Shown one piece after another: positions 40,195-46,165 of a stretch of DNA of 64,000 nt (the stretch's first letter is position 1; every line of letters begins with the position of its first letter). This stretch comes from Methanobrevibacter sp. (lineage in GTDB: Archaea > Methanobacteriota > Methanobacteria > Methanobacteriales > Methanobacteriaceae): assembly GCA_017646885.1 (NCBI GenBank), contig JAGCLR010000230.1:62001-126000 (forward strand), read 5' to 3'. The notes under the pieces are model-generated. The model saw nothing but the letters and a program-made list of their open reading frames with translations. It did not search any database and was not told where the DNA came from. The position numbers and the translations under genes were made by a program.

Positions 40195-40229
40195 AAGGGG
40201 TTGACAAACCCCTTCTCCTATGGTATACT
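40195..40229 (+). promoter_or_regulatory. Hairpin promoter for the 92-aa gene
   Basis: TTGACA 40201-40206, 17 bp, TATACT 40224-40229. AAGGGGTT pairs with AACCCCTT. Confidence 0.8.
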
Positions 40230-40256
40230 TTAGATACAACAAAGGAGATGAGTTGA

Positions 40257-40535
40257 ATGAAATTAAAGAAAAATGAACGACTGTTTAACTATGAAGGTCG
40301 TAGATTTAAGGTTACTGTAAAGCCCAACGGCATTTCCGGTATGGCTTGCGCTTTCGTAGAAGAGTTCCGCCCCAAGGCAAAAATCTTCAAGTGGAAGTGG
40401 CATGATAGCTTCGACTTTTGGATTGATGACTATGAGAGCATTGAGGATGGCGCTCGTACCATGGTGGCTAAAGTCCTGTCCGCTGAAAAGGACGCTTTGG
40501 AACTCCGAAAAAAATGGCAAGAGTTTGAAAATTAA
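40257..40535 (+). CDS. Uncharacterised protein, 92 aa
   Basis: ATG 40257 after AAAGGAGATGAGTTGA. Beta-rich middle (RRFKVTVKPNGISGMACAFV) and a C-terminal helix (ARTMVAKVLSAEKDALELRK). Unrecognised. Confidence 0.7.
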   Translation: MKLKKNERLFNYEGRRFKVTVKPNGISGMACAFVEEFRPKAKIFKWKWHDSFDFWIDDYESIEDGARTMVAKVLSAEKDALELRKKWQEFEN

Positions 40536-40538
40536 CTA

Positions 40539-40567
40539 TTGACAAATTTTTAAAAATTTGTTATAAT
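40539..40567 (+). promoter_or_regulatory. Promoter for the UPF0316-like gene
   Basis: TTGACA 40539-40544, 17 bp, TATAAT 40562-40567, extended TG. Confidence 0.78.
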
Positions 40568-40598
40568 TATTATAGAAAATAAGAAAGGGATTGATACT

Positions 40599-41075
40599 AT
40601 GGATTATCAGTTTTTGCTCGTATTCGTTGGCTTGTCCATCGTCAATGTGGTTTTCTCTACCATCCGCTCTATCGTTACTATCAGCGGCAGTAAAGCCGTG
40701 GCAAGTTTGATTTCCGGCGGTTACTTCGCATTTTACAATGTAATGATGATTTACACGGTTGCCGATTTCCCCATGTGGCAGAAGTGCGTGATTACTTTTG
40801 TGTGTAATGTGGTCGGCGTGTGGTTCGTCAAGTGGGGCGAGGAAAAGGCACGCAAGGACAAGCTATGGAAAGTGGAAGCAACTGTCAAGCCTTGTGAGTT
40901 TGAAGCAATCAAGACTTATTGCGAAGTTGCCGACCTACCTTTCTCTTACATTGACATTGACAAATACATGCTGTTTAACTTCTACTGTGCAACACAGAAA
41001 GAAAGTGCTATCGTGAAAGACCTTTTGGACAAGCACAACGCAAAGTATTTTGTCACCGAAAGCAAGACCCTGTAA
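40599..41075 (+). CDS. UPF0316/DUF5698-like membrane protein, 158 aa
   Basis: ATG 40599 after AAAGGGATTGATACT. The N-terminal three membrane segments resemble the DUF5698 family (IVNVVFSTIRSIVTISGSK, GGYFAFYNVMMIYTVADFP), and the C-terminal soluble part (about 95-158) resembles the DUF2179 half with KDLLDKHNAKYFV. The role of this family is unknown in bacteria. TAA lies in the loop of the next hairpin. Confidence 0.75.
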   Translation: MDYQFLLVFVGLSIVNVVFSTIRSIVTISGSKAVASLISGGYFAFYNVMMIYTVADFPMWQKCVITFVCNVVGVWFVKWGEEKARKDKLWKVEATVKPCEFEAIKTYCEVADLPFSYIDIDKYMLFNFYCATQKESAIVKDLLDKHNAKYFVTESKTL

Positions 41076-41112
41076 AAAGGGTCTTGACTTTCTCCTCAAC
41101 CTGTGCTATAAT
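41066..41112 (+). promoter_or_regulatory. Terminator fused to promoter for the 45-aa gene
   Basis: AAGACCCT pairs with AGGGTCTT; the right arm leads into TTGACT 41084-41089, 17 bp, TATAAT 41107-41112. The upstream TAA is in the loop. Confidence 0.78.
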
Positions 41113-41147
41113 AAAGACAATCCAAGAGAAAGAAAGGTATTGATACT

Positions 41148-41285
41148 ATGAAGAAGATTATCGTCTGCGAGAAGAATCCTACTGCCGCTTGCTACTACAA
41201 GATTCTGCGATTCCTGCTTGAGCACGCAACTCGTAAGGAAATCGAAGGGTATCTGGATGAACTGGAAAATGATTTTGAGCAGTGA
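41148..41285 (+). CDS. Small helical protein, 45 aa
   Basis: ATG 41148 after GAAAGGTATTGATACT. Helical, with ATRKEIEGYLDELENDFEQ at the end. Its own promoter and an expected start context support it despite the size. Unrecognised. Confidence 0.68.
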   Translation: MKKIIVCEKNPTAACYYKILRFLLEHATRKEIEGYLDELENDFEQ

Positions 41286-41316
41286 AAACTGCTCAAAATT
41301 TTGTTTATTTTAACTA

Positions 41317-41413
41317 TTGACAAATTGCCGAAAATGTGATACAATTGCGCGGCCCGCGCACGACCAACGCGGGCCGAAATTCCATTATACCACAGGGCCA
41401 GCATTTTTGTCAA
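41317..41413. promoter_or_regulatory. GC palindrome element 4 between face-to-face promoters
   Basis: Rightward TTGACA (41317-41322), 17 bp, TACAAT (41340-41345). Leftward TTGACA (41408-41413), 18 bp, TATAAT (41384-41389). The palindrome has 9-bp arms, CGGCCCGCG/CGCGGGCCG, 41350-41376. Confidence 0.78.
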
Positions 41414-41471
41414 TAGTTTTTTTATACAAATTTACACATTATTTTTTCCCGTATTTTGTACATTCTACCTA

Positions 41472-41500
41472 TTGAAATCCATGCGCCTATCTGCTATACT
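41472..41500 (+). promoter_or_regulatory. First of three tandem promoters
   Basis: TTGAAA 41472-41477, 17 bp, TATACT 41495-41500; makes an untranslated RNA with a GAGG/CCTC hairpin before the next promoter. Confidence 0.7.
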
Positions 41501-41568
41501 ATAATTGTTCCAAGGGAGGGCGACCTCTCAAGGCTCAAAAAAAACTTTGAAAAAGTTAAAAAAAGGGC

Positions 41569-41597
41569 TTGACAAACCCAACCTCCCATGGTATAAT
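41569..41597 (+). promoter_or_regulatory. Second of three tandem promoters
   Basis: TTGACA 41569-41574, 17 bp, TATAAT 41592-41597. Confidence 0.78.
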
Positions 41598-41666
41598 GAG
41601 AATGTACCAAGGGAGAGGAAATGGAAAGGCTCTCAAAAAAAACTTTAAAAAAGTTGAAAAAAAGTC

Positions 41667-41695
41667 TTGACAAACCGCCAACCCTGTGGTACAAT
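41667..41695 (+). promoter_or_regulatory. Third of three tandem promoters
   Basis: TTGACA 41667-41672, 17 bp, TACAAT 41690-41695; nearest to the winged-helix gene. Confidence 0.78.
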
Positions 41696-41745
41696 AAAGA
41701 TACAAAAAGGGTAGCGACCTACCGCCAAAGAAAGGAATTGATACT

Positions 41746-42099
41746 ATGAAGAAGATTACTAAGCGTGAGCGTTTTGAGTCCCTGCTGACCCTGTCCCAGG
41801 TTCAGGCTGACCCCGGCATGGTTGAGTTTATCAATCACGAGTTGGAGTTGCTCGCCAAGAAGAACTCTTCCGAGAAGAAGCCTACCGCTCAGCAGGTGGC
41901 TAACGAAGCCATCAAGCAGGCTATCGTGGATGGTATGGAGCGTGACCACTTCTACACCATCACCGACATTCAGAAGAATGTCCCCGAGTGTGCCGAACTG
42001 TCCAACCAGAAGATTACCGCTCTGGTTCGCCAGCTGAAAGAGGACGGTCTGGTGGTCAAGACCGAGGATAAGCGCAAGTCTTATTTCTCTCTGGCTTGA
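41746..42099 (+). CDS. Winged-helix DNA-binding protein, copy 2, 117 aa
   Basis: ATG 41746 after AAAGGAATTGATACT. Colinear with the 118-aa protein at 38597: TKRERFESLLTL, FINHELELLAKKNSSEKKPT, then YTITDIQKNVPECAELSNQK and LVRQLKEDGLVVK. Three tandem promoters precede it, so expression is probably strong. Codons are optimised. Confidence 0.78.
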   Translation: MKKITKRERFESLLTLSQVQADPGMVEFINHELELLAKKNSSEKKPTAQQVANEAIKQAIVDGMERDHFYTITDIQKNVPECAELSNQKITALVRQLKEDGLVVKTEDKRKSYFSLA

Positions 42100-42107
42100 G
42101 CCGTGCC

Positions 42108-42166
42108 GAGTGGGGGAAGAAATTCCCCCACTCCCCAAAATTGGGGGTTGACAAACTCCCTCCCAT
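42108..42166 (+). promoter_or_regulatory. Terminator fused to promoter for the 133-aa gene
   Basis: GTGGGGGAA pairs with TTCCCCCAC; then TTGACA 42138-42143, 17 bp, TACAAT 42161-42166. Same design as at 38965. Confidence 0.75.
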
Positions 42167-42207
42167 GTGATACAATGGTTACAGTAAAGGAAAGGAGTTG
42201 ACCCCAA

Positions 42208-42609
42208 ATGGCAAAGCCTACAAAGTCCCAGTTGGAAGCCATGCGCAAACTGGGCATGACCGAGGAAGAGATTGCCGATGTTATCAAGAGTGACGAGGCA
42301 ATCGACAAGGGTGAAAAGCTCTTTGAGCTGACCGCTGAACAGGAGAAAGCCAGTAAACAGGCGCGCAATTCCGGCACACGCAAAGCACCCACGGTCTATA
42401 AACTGGACAACGCAGAGGGCAAGCGAAGCCGTAAGGAAAACCCCACAAAAGCGGGAATTATCGCAGAAATCGCCAAGTTTTTGGCAGAAAATAGCGAAAA
42501 TGCTTGCGAAAATGTGGAAATCACCAACAAAGAGCGACAGATTGCGTTCAAAATTGGTGAAAATGCCTACGAACTGACCCTTGTGCAGAAGCGCAAGCCG
42601 AAAAACTGA
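42208..42609 (+). CDS. Paralogue of the 120-aa protein, copy 2, 133 aa
   Basis: ATG 42208 after AAAGGAGTTGACCCCAA. MRKLGMTEEEIADVIKSDEA and IDKGEKLFELTAEQEKASKQ align with the gene at 39041; the C-terminal part has diverged. Second gene of the duplicated cassette. Confidence 0.75.
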   Translation: MAKPTKSQLEAMRKLGMTEEEIADVIKSDEAIDKGEKLFELTAEQEKASKQARNSGTRKAPTVYKLDNAEGKRSRKENPTKAGIIAEIAKFLAENSENACENVEITNKERQIAFKIGENAYELTLVQKRKPKN

Positions 42610-42612
42610 ATA

Positions 42613-42640
42613 AAACCGCCCTTAATTGGGCGGTTTTCTT
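42613..42640 (+). terminator. Terminator after the second cassette
   Basis: AAACCGCCC pairs with GGGCGGTTT, followed by TCTT. Confidence 0.82.
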
Positions 42641-42660
42641 AAAAAAATTCAAAAAATCTA

Positions 42661-42689
42661 TTGACAAACCACAAACCTTGTGCTATAAT
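42661..42689 (+). promoter_or_regulatory. Promoter for the HTH/GIY-YIG-like gene
   Basis: TTGACA 42661-42666, 17 bp, TATAAT 42684-42689. Confidence 0.8.
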
Positions 42690-42695
42690 AGCCTT

Positions 42696-42735
42696 ACAGT
42701 TAAGGAAGCGATGGCAAGCCTTAATTGAACTTTGA
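42696..42735 (+). promoter_or_regulatory. 5'-UTR hairpin with CGATGG loop (copy 2)
   Basis: CA-TTAAGG pairs with CCTTAA-TG around AAGCGATGGCAAG. Compared with copy 1 at 37.7 kb the A-T closing pair is G-C and the stem is different, a sign of selection on structure. Confidence 0.6.
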
Positions 42736-42749
42736 AAGGAATTGATGTT

Positions 42750-43430
42750 ATGAAAATCACTATGTTCGCAACGATGTCCGAGGTTCGAGAGTTCACCAAC
42801 AGCACCGAGTATTCTTTCCACGATGTAAATCTGGCTCAGATTTACGCTCTGTATGAGATGGCAGGTTGGACACGCTCCATGATTGCCAACCATCTGGGCT
42901 ATGCGGTCAGTACAGTTTCCACCAAGAGACATTACATGTGGGATTATGCAGAACTGGCCGAGTTCCTGTTCGGCGATGGGGATTCTGTCGAGGTGGTCGA
43001 AGTTGAGAAAGTGACCGTTGCGGTTGAACCTGCTACTCTGTACCGCCGTTTTAAGGACGGCAGACCTGCGGTGGCTATGGAGTTCATGCCTGAGTGTGGC
43101 GCAAACATCAAGGACGGACAGGCGGTTTATTTCTTCAAGTTCTACAACGAAACCACTTTGGAGTTCAACAAGGTTGGCACTTCTGCCAAGGATGTGGTTA
43201 CCCGTCTGCGTGATGAAATTGGCGAGTATTCCAAAAAGTTTGACATTCGCCGTGTGGAGATTCACCGCATTTTGAATTGCGGAAACCGCCCTGCTGAGGG
43301 AGCAGAAAGCGCCCTGCGTGCCGAACTGATTCGACAGTATCCCAATGCTTTCCGCAAGAATGACCGATTTTTCGATGTGGACATTGACCCCAAGGTTTTC
43401 GATGAAATCATGCGAGGGTATTTTGGTTAA
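42750..43430 (+). CDS. HTH plus GIY-YIG-like (MUG113-type) protein, 226 aa
   Basis: ATG 42750 after AAAGGAATTGATGTT. An N-terminal helix-turn-helix (RSMIANHLGYAVSTVSTKRH) is joined to a C-terminal domain with VYFFKFYNETTLEFNKVGTS, VVTRLRDEIG and a conserved E with LRAELIRQYPNAFRKNDRFF. That layout matches T5orf172/MUG113 nuclease-like domains. The first GIY motif is weak, so nuclease activity is uncertain; it may bind DNA or regulate. Confidence 0.72.
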   Translation: MKITMFATMSEVREFTNSTEYSFHDVNLAQIYALYEMAGWTRSMIANHLGYAVSTVSTKRHYMWDYAELAEFLFGDGDSVEVVEVEKVTVAVEPATLYRRFKDGRPAVAMEFMPECGANIKDGQAVYFFKFYNETTLEFNKVGTSAKDVVTRLRDEIGEYSKKFDIRRVEIHRILNCGNRPAEGAESALRAELIRQYPNAFRKNDRFFDVDIDPKVFDEIMRGYFG

Positions 43431-43438
43431 AATGCACA

Positions 43439-43472
43439 AAGTCACTTCCCTTTTGTGGGAAGTGACTTTTTT
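43439..43472 (+). terminator. Terminator before GC element 5
   Basis: AAGTCACTTCCC pairs with GGGAAGTGACTT, followed by TTTT. Confidence 0.87.
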
Positions 43473-43487
43473 GTATAAAATTACCTA

Positions 43488-43583
43488 TTGACAAAATTAA
43501 AAAACTGTAGTATAATCGGCGGCCCCTTCACGTGCGCGCGGGGCCGAATTTTCAGTATACTACAACCTCTACCAATTTGTCAA
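43488..43583. promoter_or_regulatory. GC palindrome element 5 between face-to-face promoters
   Basis: Rightward TTGACA (43488-43493), 17 bp, TATAAT (43511-43516). Leftward TTGACA (43578-43583), 18 bp, TATACT (43554-43559). The palindrome CGGCCCC/GGGGCCG spans 43520-43546. Confidence 0.78.
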
Positions 43584-43628
43584 GAGAAAAGTTGAAAATA
43601 TTTTTTTTAATTATTTTTCCCAAAATGC

Positions 43629-43657
43629 TTGACTTCCTGTGGGATGTGTGGTATATT
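43629..43657 (+). promoter_or_regulatory. Promoter of the 43.7-kb leader RNA
   Basis: TTGACT 43629-43634, 17 bp, TATATT 43652-43657. Confidence 0.72.
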
Positions 43658-43663
43658 AGTATT

Positions 43664-43845
43664 ACAAAAGGCGAGGGAACGGCAAAGCCGAAGTGGTGTG
43701 ACCCACGAGAGTCAGTAAGACCGATTCCCCATGACCCGACCGCACGGTCGCTCCGTTGTGCGGTATACAAATGTGAACCAATCCCGAGGGTGTATTAGGG
43801 ACTAGGCGGAGTGAAACCCAGCTAATTTTTAAAAGGAAGTGTATA
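43664..43845 (+). ncRNA. Structured 5' leader of about 180 nt
   Basis: Long untranslated leader of the 72-aa gene, GC-richer than its surroundings, with several hairpins: GGCAAAGCC, CCGCAC/GTGCGG (about 43740-43764) and TCCC/GGGA. Most leaders here are 30-40 bases. It could be a riboswitch-like or protein-binding element; no known class is recognised. Confidence 0.5.
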
Positions 43846-43847
43846 CT

Positions 43848-44066
43848 ATGAAAGAAAAACTGATTAAACTGTGGGAGCGCAAAGAGCGTTACATCGAGGA
43901 TGCTACCGAACTGAAGAGCCGTGAAACCTTCTTCTCTCAGGCTTTCGGTGCATTAGAAATGGCGCTTGCCATGATTGACAACTGGGAGCAGGAAGATGAA
44001 CTGATTGCCCTGTGGAATGACGAATGGAAAGCAAGATTGGAGGAGAAAGTTTATGGGAACCTGTGA
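43848..44066 (+). CDS. Small helical charged protein, 72 aa
   Basis: ATG 43848 after AAAGGAAG; the GTG at 43839 is too near the site. Charged and helical (LIKLWERKERYIEDATELKS). The next gene starts before its stop. Unrecognised. Confidence 0.7.
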   Translation: MKEKLIKLWERKERYIEDATELKSRETFFSQAFGALEMALAMIDNWEQEDELIALWNDEWKARLEEKVYGNL

Positions 44067-44295
44067 GCGTATTAACTGTGGTTACTACTGGAAAGAGGAG
44101 TGGGAGGACTTCCCCTCCTGTAAGTTCCACGGCTTCGGCCCTGCGCCCTGTGAGGTTGACGATGAATACGGCGAGGATGAGGAGGATGAAAACCCCAGTT
44201 GCGCCACCTGCGGAAATGCCGACCAGGATACCACCGACAAGGTGGCCTGCTGTAACTGTTGCGAGGATTACAGCTTCTATACGAGAGCCTTTTGA
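44053..44295 (+). CDS. Cys-rich acidic protein, 80 aa
   Basis: ATG 44053 after GGAGGAGAAAGTTT, overlapping the previous gene by 14 bases. Ten cysteines, including CERINCGYYW, CATCGNAD and CCNCCEDY, suggest two zinc sites. Acidic middle. The stop lies in the terminator. Unrecognised. Confidence 0.72.
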   Translation: MGTCERINCGYYWKEEWEDFPSCKFHGFGPAPCEVDDEYGEDEEDENPSCATCGNADQDTTDKVACCNCCEDYSFYTRAF

Positions 44296-44310
44296 GGCTC
44301 TCGTTTTTTT
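44281..44310 (+). terminator. Terminator containing a stop codon, before GC element 6
   Basis: ACGAGAGCC pairs with GGCTCTCGT, followed by seven T; TGA is in the loop. Confidence 0.87.
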
Positions 44311-44326
44311 TGTGCGGTTTTACCTA

Positions 44327-44395
44327 TTGACAAGCCAGCCTCAATGTGGTATAATAGTAGTGGGTCAACGGGCCCTCGACGGCAGGCAGGGCCCG
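44327..44395. promoter_or_regulatory. GC palindrome element 6, rightward promoter only
   Basis: TTGACA 44327-44332, 17 bp, TATAAT 44350-44355, then palindrome CGGGCCCT/AGGGCCCG (44369-44395). The right side lacks a leftward -10. Last of the series. Confidence 0.72.
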
Positions 44396-44521
44396 ATTTC
44401 CCGACCGGACACCCCATATGCAATTTTTCAAATACTTCTAGCGACTTTTCATATACGCCCGGTTTTCCCGTAAAGTACCTGGCCCCGCCGGACCGACCGG
44501 TTCGCCATATGCGCTCTTAAT
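44396..44521. other. Gene-free GC-rich stretch right of element 6
   Basis: No gene seen. It contains GACCGACCGGTTCGCC, of which GACCGGTTCGCC recurs at about 44627 in the next RNA. Confidence 0.45.
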
Positions 44522-44550
44522 TTGACATATGTTAAAAAATATGTTATTAT
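44522..44550 (+). promoter_or_regulatory. Promoter (first of two tandem) of the 44.6-kb RNA
   Basis: TTGACA 44522-44527, 17 bp, TATTAT 44545-44550, extended TG. Confidence 0.7.
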
Positions 44551-44576
44551 ATTAAAAAAAGACTTTTTTAAACGGC

Positions 44577-44605
44577 TTGACTTTTATAAAAAAATATGTT
44601 ATAAT
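44577..44605 (+). promoter_or_regulatory. Promoter (second) of the 44.6-kb RNA
   Basis: TTGACT 44577-44582, 17 bp, TATAAT 44600-44605, extended TG. Confidence 0.78.
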
Positions 44606-44610
44606 GAGAT

Positions 44611-44740
44611 AGAGAAGTGAGGGGCCGACCGGTTCGCCAATAAATCTCAGAAAAACGAAACTCTCCCTTGCTCTTTGATATGAGCTAGGGTATTCCAGAA
44701 GCCAAAATTTCGGGCTTTTATTGCCTCACCTTACTCTATA
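44611..44740 (+). ncRNA. Structured non-coding RNA, about 130 nt, with long closing helix
   Basis: The ends pair: AGAG (44611) with CTCT (44734) and GTGAGG (44617) with CCTCAC (44724), with two A-T pairs between. Inside, CCCT-GCTC pairs with GAGC-AGGG (about 44665-44690) and AAGCC with GGCTT (about 44699-44717). There is no ribosome site with an open frame. Its first 15 bases equal those of the 37.55-kb RNA. Confidence 0.6.
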
Positions 44741-44759
44741 TTCAGGCGAAGAAATTTGC

Positions 44760-44788
44760 TTGACATTTTCAAAAAAATATGTTATAAT
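44760..44788 (+). promoter_or_regulatory. Promoter for the 139-aa gene
   Basis: TTGACA 44760-44765, 17 bp, TATAAT 44783-44788, extended TG. Confidence 0.8.
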
Positions 44789-44818
44789 TATTATAGAAAA
44801 TCAAAGGAGGACATATAT

Positions 44819-45238
44819 ATGTTTGATGAAAAGACTATTCTCGCTAGACTGCAGAACGGCGAGGATGCTCAGTCTATCGCTAATGAGATGGCTGACATGA
44901 TTAATAAGGCTAATAAGATGTATGCTGACGAGCTGGCCAAGGCCGAAGAGGCTAAGCGTGCTGAGGAGCGTAAGAAGGCTCTGGAGCTCCAGAAGACAGC
45001 AGACCTACAGGATATTCTGGACCAGTTCGCTGCTTGGTTCCAGGAGTACTACAACATTGATGCCGGCGACGAGTTGAAGGCTGAGTCTGTCTTGGAGGTT
45101 ATTGATGGTCTCCAGGAGTATATGGATGCTCTTAAGGGTCTTGAGATGGCATTCGGCAAGAAGCCTGCCGTTAAGGTAGTCAAGAAGGCTAGCGCAGACG
45201 ATACAATTAACCAGTTCTTAAAGCAGATGGGCTGGTAA
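44819..45238 (+). CDS. Coiled-coil protein, 139 aa, highly expressed type
   Basis: ATG 44819 after AAAGGAGG. Helical throughout; coiled coil about residues 25-62 (Ala/Glu/Lys-rich), acidic middle, basic linker VKVVKKAS and a short C-terminal motif INQFLKQMGW. Codons are optimised and the ribosome site is perfect, so it is probably abundant. Unrecognised; followed by a strong terminator. Confidence 0.78.
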   Translation: MFDEKTILARLQNGEDAQSIANEMADMINKANKMYADELAKAEEAKRAEERKKALELQKTADLQDILDQFAAWFQEYYNIDAGDELKAESVLEVIDGLQEYMDALKGLEMAFGKKPAVKVVKKASADDTINQFLKQMGW

Positions 45239-45244
45239 ATAAGA

Positions 45245-45280
45245 AAAAACCCTAGGATGAAAATCCTAGGGTTTTCTTTT
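45245..45280. terminator. Terminator at the end of region 2
   Basis: AAAACCCTAGGAT pairs with ATCCTAGGGTTTT and is followed by T-rich sequence; the A-rich left side would let it act on leftward transcripts too. Confidence 0.87.
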
Positions 45281-45378
45281 TAGCGATGACGGTGACGGGA
45301 AAATGGTTCTGGGTGTCTGGGACCGGTCGGGCCACCACTCACTCCTCATTTATCACATTTTTCTCAACCTCTTATATT

Positions 45379-45786
45379 TTATGCTTCCAGTAGAGCAAAA
45401 AACTGGTCAACTACAGTAGAATATTTGCCGAAATCGATATCCTGCTTCACAAGCTCTTCATACGAAGCAACGGTCATTTGACCCTCTTGAGTCGCTTTAA
45501 CCTCTTCAACAAACTTCTTATCCCACATACTATTCCCTGCCGTAAAAGTTAACTTCTTCTCATCACTAGTATTAATCTTTACTTCAACATAATAAGGCTG
45601 CTCATCATATCTATCTTTAACATGAGTGCCATCATAAGTGCCAATAATCTTATTCTTCTACACCATTATTCCATCAATAATGAAAATCTGCTTACCATTA
45701 TCATTACCTCTATCATAACAGTCCTTCCACTCTACATTAGTACAAGTATAGCAAGGAACACCATTATATTTACCAATGTTTTTCAT
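45379..45786 (-). CDS. Uncharacterised 135-aa protein with one in-frame TAG
   Basis: ATG 45786 about 10 bases after AAAGGA; TAA 45379. One TAG at 45658 interrupts an otherwise continuous frame (IIDGIMV-TAG-KNKIIGTYDG). Contains YNGVPCYTCTNVEW and DRYDEQPYYVEVKINTSDEK, a beta-rich fold with two close cysteines. It shows that TAG is also used outside the structural block. The promoter is at 45856-45884. Unrecognised. Confidence 0.75.
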
Positions 45787-45846
45787 TTCATTTTTCCTTT
45801 CCGATTTTCATTTCATTTTTTGAAATCGAATTTTCATTTCATTTTT
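45780..45846. repeat. Three direct repeats covering the start of the 135-aa gene
   Basis: Three copies of a 16-base unit (TTTTCATTTCATTTTT on the plus strand) at about 45780, 45806 and 45831, about 25 bases apart. The first includes the start codon. Possible operator. Confidence 0.65.
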
Positions 45847-45855
45847 CATAATTAA

Positions 45856-45884
45856 ATTATAACATATTTAATTTGAATTTTCAA
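45856..45884 (-). promoter_or_regulatory. Promoter of the 135-aa gene
   Basis: Minus strand TTGAAA (45879-45884), 17 bp, TATAAT (45856-45861), extended TG. Confidence 0.75.
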
Positions 45885-46165
45885 ATGAATATTACAAAAG
45901 GTTCCCTCGCTTTATCTCCCAAGGCGCGGAGCGCCCAATTAAATTTTCGTACGGGCGAAGCACGTACAAAATTTACCCATTTTACATTAACATTATCATT
46001 TACATTAACATTTACATTGTTTTTGTTTTTTTTGTTTTTTTGGTATTTTGGTAAACATTTACTTTTGTTTGTAAAATCTTTGGTAAAAATGTTTGTACGG
46101 TAAATGTTTACCAAAAACCTTATGAAAATGTTTGTAAAAATGTTTGTACGATTTTCAAATGAAAA
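45885..46165. other. Gene-free, AT-rich repeat segment
   Basis: I do not support a gene here. A leftward frame exists, but it lacks a start with a ribosome site and is built from short repeats. It holds a GGCGC/GCGCC hairpin near 45930 and the first copies of the repeats listed next. Confidence 0.5.

Noticed and set aside
42639..43445. 268-aa minus-strand frame
   Set aside because: It mirrors the HTH/GIY-YIG-like gene; the other strand has the promoter, ribosome site and recognisable motifs.
35838..44395. GC palindromes as simple restriction-site or cloning artefacts (GGCGCGCC, GGCCGGCC, GGGCCC occur in them)
   Set aside because: Arms extend beyond the sites, differ in each copy, and are set at fixed distance between promoters.
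31000..45000. A CRISPR array suggested by many similar short sequences
   Set aside because: The repeats are promoters and terminators between genes, without equal spacing or unique spacers.
45881..46114. 77-aa leftward frame after the HTH regulator
   Set aside because: Built from the short repeats, no start with a ribosome site, no plausible domain.
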